Shown: positions 62,361 to 64,000 of the stretch, piece after piece
Layout: each line of letters starts with the position of its first letter
How positions within the stretch are numbered: position 1 is the first letter of the stretch
Assembly (NCBI GenBank): GCA_030427805.1
Contig: JAUICP010000001.1
Span: 1,054,001-1,118,000, forward strand
Direction of reading: 5' to 3'
DNA length: 64,000 nucleotides
From: Bdellovibrionia bacterium
GTDB lineage: Bacteria; Bdellovibrionota; Bdellovibrionia; Bdellovibrionales; JAGQZY01
Translations under genes and position numbers: made by a program
Notes under the pieces: generated by a model
What the model was told of the DNA's origin: nothing
The model's input: only the letters and a program-made list of their open reading frames with translations
Database searches by the model: none

Positions 62361-62972
62361 ATGAGGGAACGAATTAAAGAGTTGCAGACTGAGATTTATC
62401 AGAAGCAAATGGAGCTCAACAAGCTCCGTAAAGAAGTCGAAGCGACTCCTGTCAAAAACTATGAATTTCAAACATTGAATGGTAACACCAGTTTACTCGA
62501 TCTTTTTGCAGGTAAAGAGTTTCTTTACGTCATTCACAATATGGGAGCCGGTTGTCGGTACTGTACTCTTTGGGCCGATGGCTTCAATGCCTTTTTACCG
62601 CATTTAGAGGATAAGGTTTCGGTGGTTCTTGCATCAAAAGATTCACCTGAAAAGCAGAGAGCGATGGCCAATGATCGCGGTTGGCGCTTTCGCATGGTTT
62701 CTCACGGCGGTGGAGAATACTTGAAAGAACAGTCTGTGGGCGGGGCTGAAGGAGACAAGGCTCTGAATTACCCAGGTATCGTTGTTTACCAAAGAAAGGG
62801 TAATGAGATTCTTAAAAAGAACTGGGCTGTTTTTGGGCCAGGCGATGAATTTTGCAGTCAGTGGAACCTTTTAAGTCTTGCCGGAATTGGTGAAGGCGAA
62901 TGGACTCCTCAATTTCACTATTGGAAGCGCCCCGAAAAGATGGAAGACGGTGGGCAGAATCTTAATGATTAA
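62361..62972 (+). CDS. DUF899 thioredoxin-like protein
   Basis: 203 residues from the ATG after GGGAGAG; an ATG at 62349 lies in the ribosome site. A coiled coil at residues 1-30 precedes a thioredoxin-like fold: IHNMGAGCRYCTLWADGFNAFLPHL (CRYC redox pair as in DUF899) and VVLASKDSPEKQRAMANDRGWRFRMVS. Probably a cytoplasmic redox protein. 21 bases after the DUF2905 gene; an operon is likely. Confidence 0.82.
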   Translation: MRERIKELQTEIYQKQMELNKLRKEVEATPVKNYEFQTLNGNTSLLDLFAGKEFLYVIHNMGAGCRYCTLWADGFNAFLPHLEDKVSVVLASKDSPEKQRAMANDRGWRFRMVSHGGGEYLKEQSVGGAEGDKALNYPGIVVYQRKGNEILKKNWAVFGPGDEFCSQWNLLSLAGIGEGEWTPQFHYWKRPEKMEDGGQNLND

Positions 62973-62979
62973 ATAGAAT

Positions 62980-63012
62980 AAAAAAAGAGAGATCTCGGTC
63001 TCTCTTTTTTTC
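62980..63012 (+). terminator. Rho-independent terminator after the DUF899 gene
   Basis: AAAAAAGAGAGA / TCTCTCTTTTTT with loop tctcgg, 8 bases past the stop. It is symmetrical and may also serve the convergent gene ending at 63050. Confidence 0.9.
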
Positions 63013-63049
63013 GATTCAAAATTTTATACCAATTCTATCTGGCTTTTTT

Positions 63050-63862
63050 TTATAATTCTTGGACCGAAGATGTGCCCGCAGCTCCTGCACCAGCGCCTTG
63101 AGCTTCAGCCATTCGTGTCGTATTCAGGTCGGAGTTCGTTCGCACACCTAAAGCAACTTGGCAGGATTCGCCCAAAAGACTTTGATGTCTGATCGCACAG
63201 GTTTGCCTTTGCACTGTGTTTTCACTTCTAGAACAATAGGTGCTCATGGCGTTTGCACAAGATGGGTTTTGCTCGAGGGGATCAAGAGAGACTCCTAAAA
63301 ACTCGTCTTCTCTGTCGCCCGCTTCATCGGGTTCAGAGTCACTACAGTTATTCTCATTATACCTTCGTTCAATGTCATCCCAATCAATTCCGGGCTCGTC
63401 ACTATCTTCCTGAGGACCACCTACTTGAATGATTCGAGCTTCACCTGAACGATTGCTCACATTGTATCCTATCTGACCTAGAAATGTCTCTCCACCGGGA
63501 AGTCTTCTCATCCATTGAAGGAGCTGATCGGCGGTGGGGAGGTCTGGATTGTAGAGACCAGAGCGATCGATGTGTTGATGCTCCAAATACGCTCCACCTT
63601 GTCTTGGAAACCTTCTTCGCTCCATTTCTCGAAGTATTTCGCCATTCGGCCTATAGAGTTTTTTGTAGTACGTTCGACCTTGTAAAAGGTCTCTCATACG
63701 CATCATACTCCGTAGATAGTTGCAAGGATCTAAGCTGAGTAAATCATAGGCTCCTTGATTGCTTTGATCATCAGGGCCGCCAGCCATGAAAAGAGAGTCG
63801 TTTTCAGCCTGAGCTTGAATACTGAGACTAAAAGCAAGAATAAGCAGAGCTAGAATTTTCAT
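63050..63862 (-). CDS. Secreted protein of unknown function, Cys- and Arg-rich
   Basis: 270 residues from an ATG with AGAGGA upstream; the signal peptide MKILALLILAFSLSIQAQA. The mature protein has a basic, aromatic N-part (MMRMRDLLQGRTYYKKLYRPNGEILREMERRRFP) and a Cys-rich C-part with six Cys (SCANAMSTYCSRSENTVQRQTCAIRHQ..ESCQVALG). An Asp/Glu stretch separates them. No recognised family; probably periplasmic or surface exposed with disulfides. The C-terminus is Gly/Ala-rich. Confidence 0.7.
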   Translation of the reverse strand: MKILALLILAFSLSIQAQAENDSLFMAGGPDDQSNQGAYDLLSLDPCNYLRSMMRMRDLLQGRTYYKKLYRPNGEILREMERRRFPRQGGAYLEHQHIDRSGLYNPDLPTADQLLQWMRRLPGGETFLGQIGYNVSNRSGEARIIQVGGPQEDSDEPGIDWDDIERRYNENNCSDSEPDEAGDREDEFLGVSLDPLEQNPSCANAMSTYCSRSENTVQRQTCAIRHQSLLGESCQVALGVRTNSDLNTTRMAEAQGAGAGAAGTSSVQEL

Positions 63863-64000
63863 AGTGTCCTCTTTCAAAATTGATTCTTACTGTTAAATAG
63901 TACAAAGACTGAGCCATGGTTCTTTTGAGGCCTCTGTCGAGAGTTTCAGTCTAGGGGTATGACGCTTTAGACACCTGTAAAGCGAATTTGCGTTCTAGAT

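Noticed and set aside
1-64000. CRISPR arrays, rRNA genes, IS elements or prophage
   Set aside because: No regular spaced direct repeats, no rRNA-like sequence, and no transposase, integrase or phage structural genes were found.

Overview
The window is a continuous stretch of a Gram-negative bacterial chromosome with moderate G+C. It has no rRNA, transposase, integrase, prophage or CRISPR array, and one tRNA gene. Signal-peptide proteins and lipoproteins, several unusual outer-surface proteins, frequent GTG/TTG starts with strong Shine-Dalgarno sequences, and a bacterial topoisomerase VI suggest a member of the Bdellovibrionota (Bdellovibrio-like, Oligoflexia). That placement is an inference from gene content and was not tested by any search.

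Layout. 1-8.1 kb is a surface-polysaccharide locus. A flippase gene runs off the left edge on the minus strand. Rightward, tightly overlapping genes follow for a glycosyltransferase, two methyltransferases, an O-antigen ligase/polymerase, a DegT aminotransferase, a split transketolase and a small phosphoglycosyl transferase, closed by a terminator. 8.2-12.9 kb holds a secreted repeat protein, a fusion of a membrane fatty-acid-hydroxylase-like domain with a permuted NlpC/P60 (YiiX-like) domain, a fatty acid desaturase and a divergent TetR regulator. 13-19 kb holds metF and galE, small secreted proteins, an XRE regulator and manC. 18.8-21.4 kb has two convergent FecR-domain proteins. Bcp peroxiredoxin, NhaA and tRNA-Arg(UCU) follow.

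24-31.9 kb (minus strand) has a von Willebrand A lipoprotein with a long Pro-Thr stalk, the 2-oxoacid:ferredoxin oxidoreductase pair korAB, and an operon joining a sigma-54 response regulator to cdsA-like and plsC-like phospholipid genes. 32-41 kb has serA, a DUF2799 lipoprotein, secreted unknowns, an astacin metalloprotease lipoprotein with DUF4214-like and Cys-rich modules, and a lipoprotein/beta-barrel pair. 41.4-47.6 kb has an FAD-linked dehydrogenase, a four-gene phosphorelay (receiver-PilZ-like, receiver, histidine kinase, HPt), a DUF2892 protein, a nitronate monooxygenase and a hotdog protein. 47.7-55.7 kb has a large unknown secreted coiled-coil protein and an RND efflux operon (adaptor, pump, TolC).

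55.7-64 kb has bolA-grxD, an HNH nuclease, DNA topoisomerase VI B and A (B with a histone-H1-like Lys tail), a CxxCH protein, DUF2905 and DUF899 proteins, and a secreted unknown.

The most unusual signals are: the topoisomerase VI pair with its basic tail; the hydroxylase-NlpC/P60 fusion; GGTACTTGGTACC-type palindromes placed directly after four stop codons; two independent short tandem triplications that copy a gene's own stop codon; and a relic gene end embedded beside a terminator.
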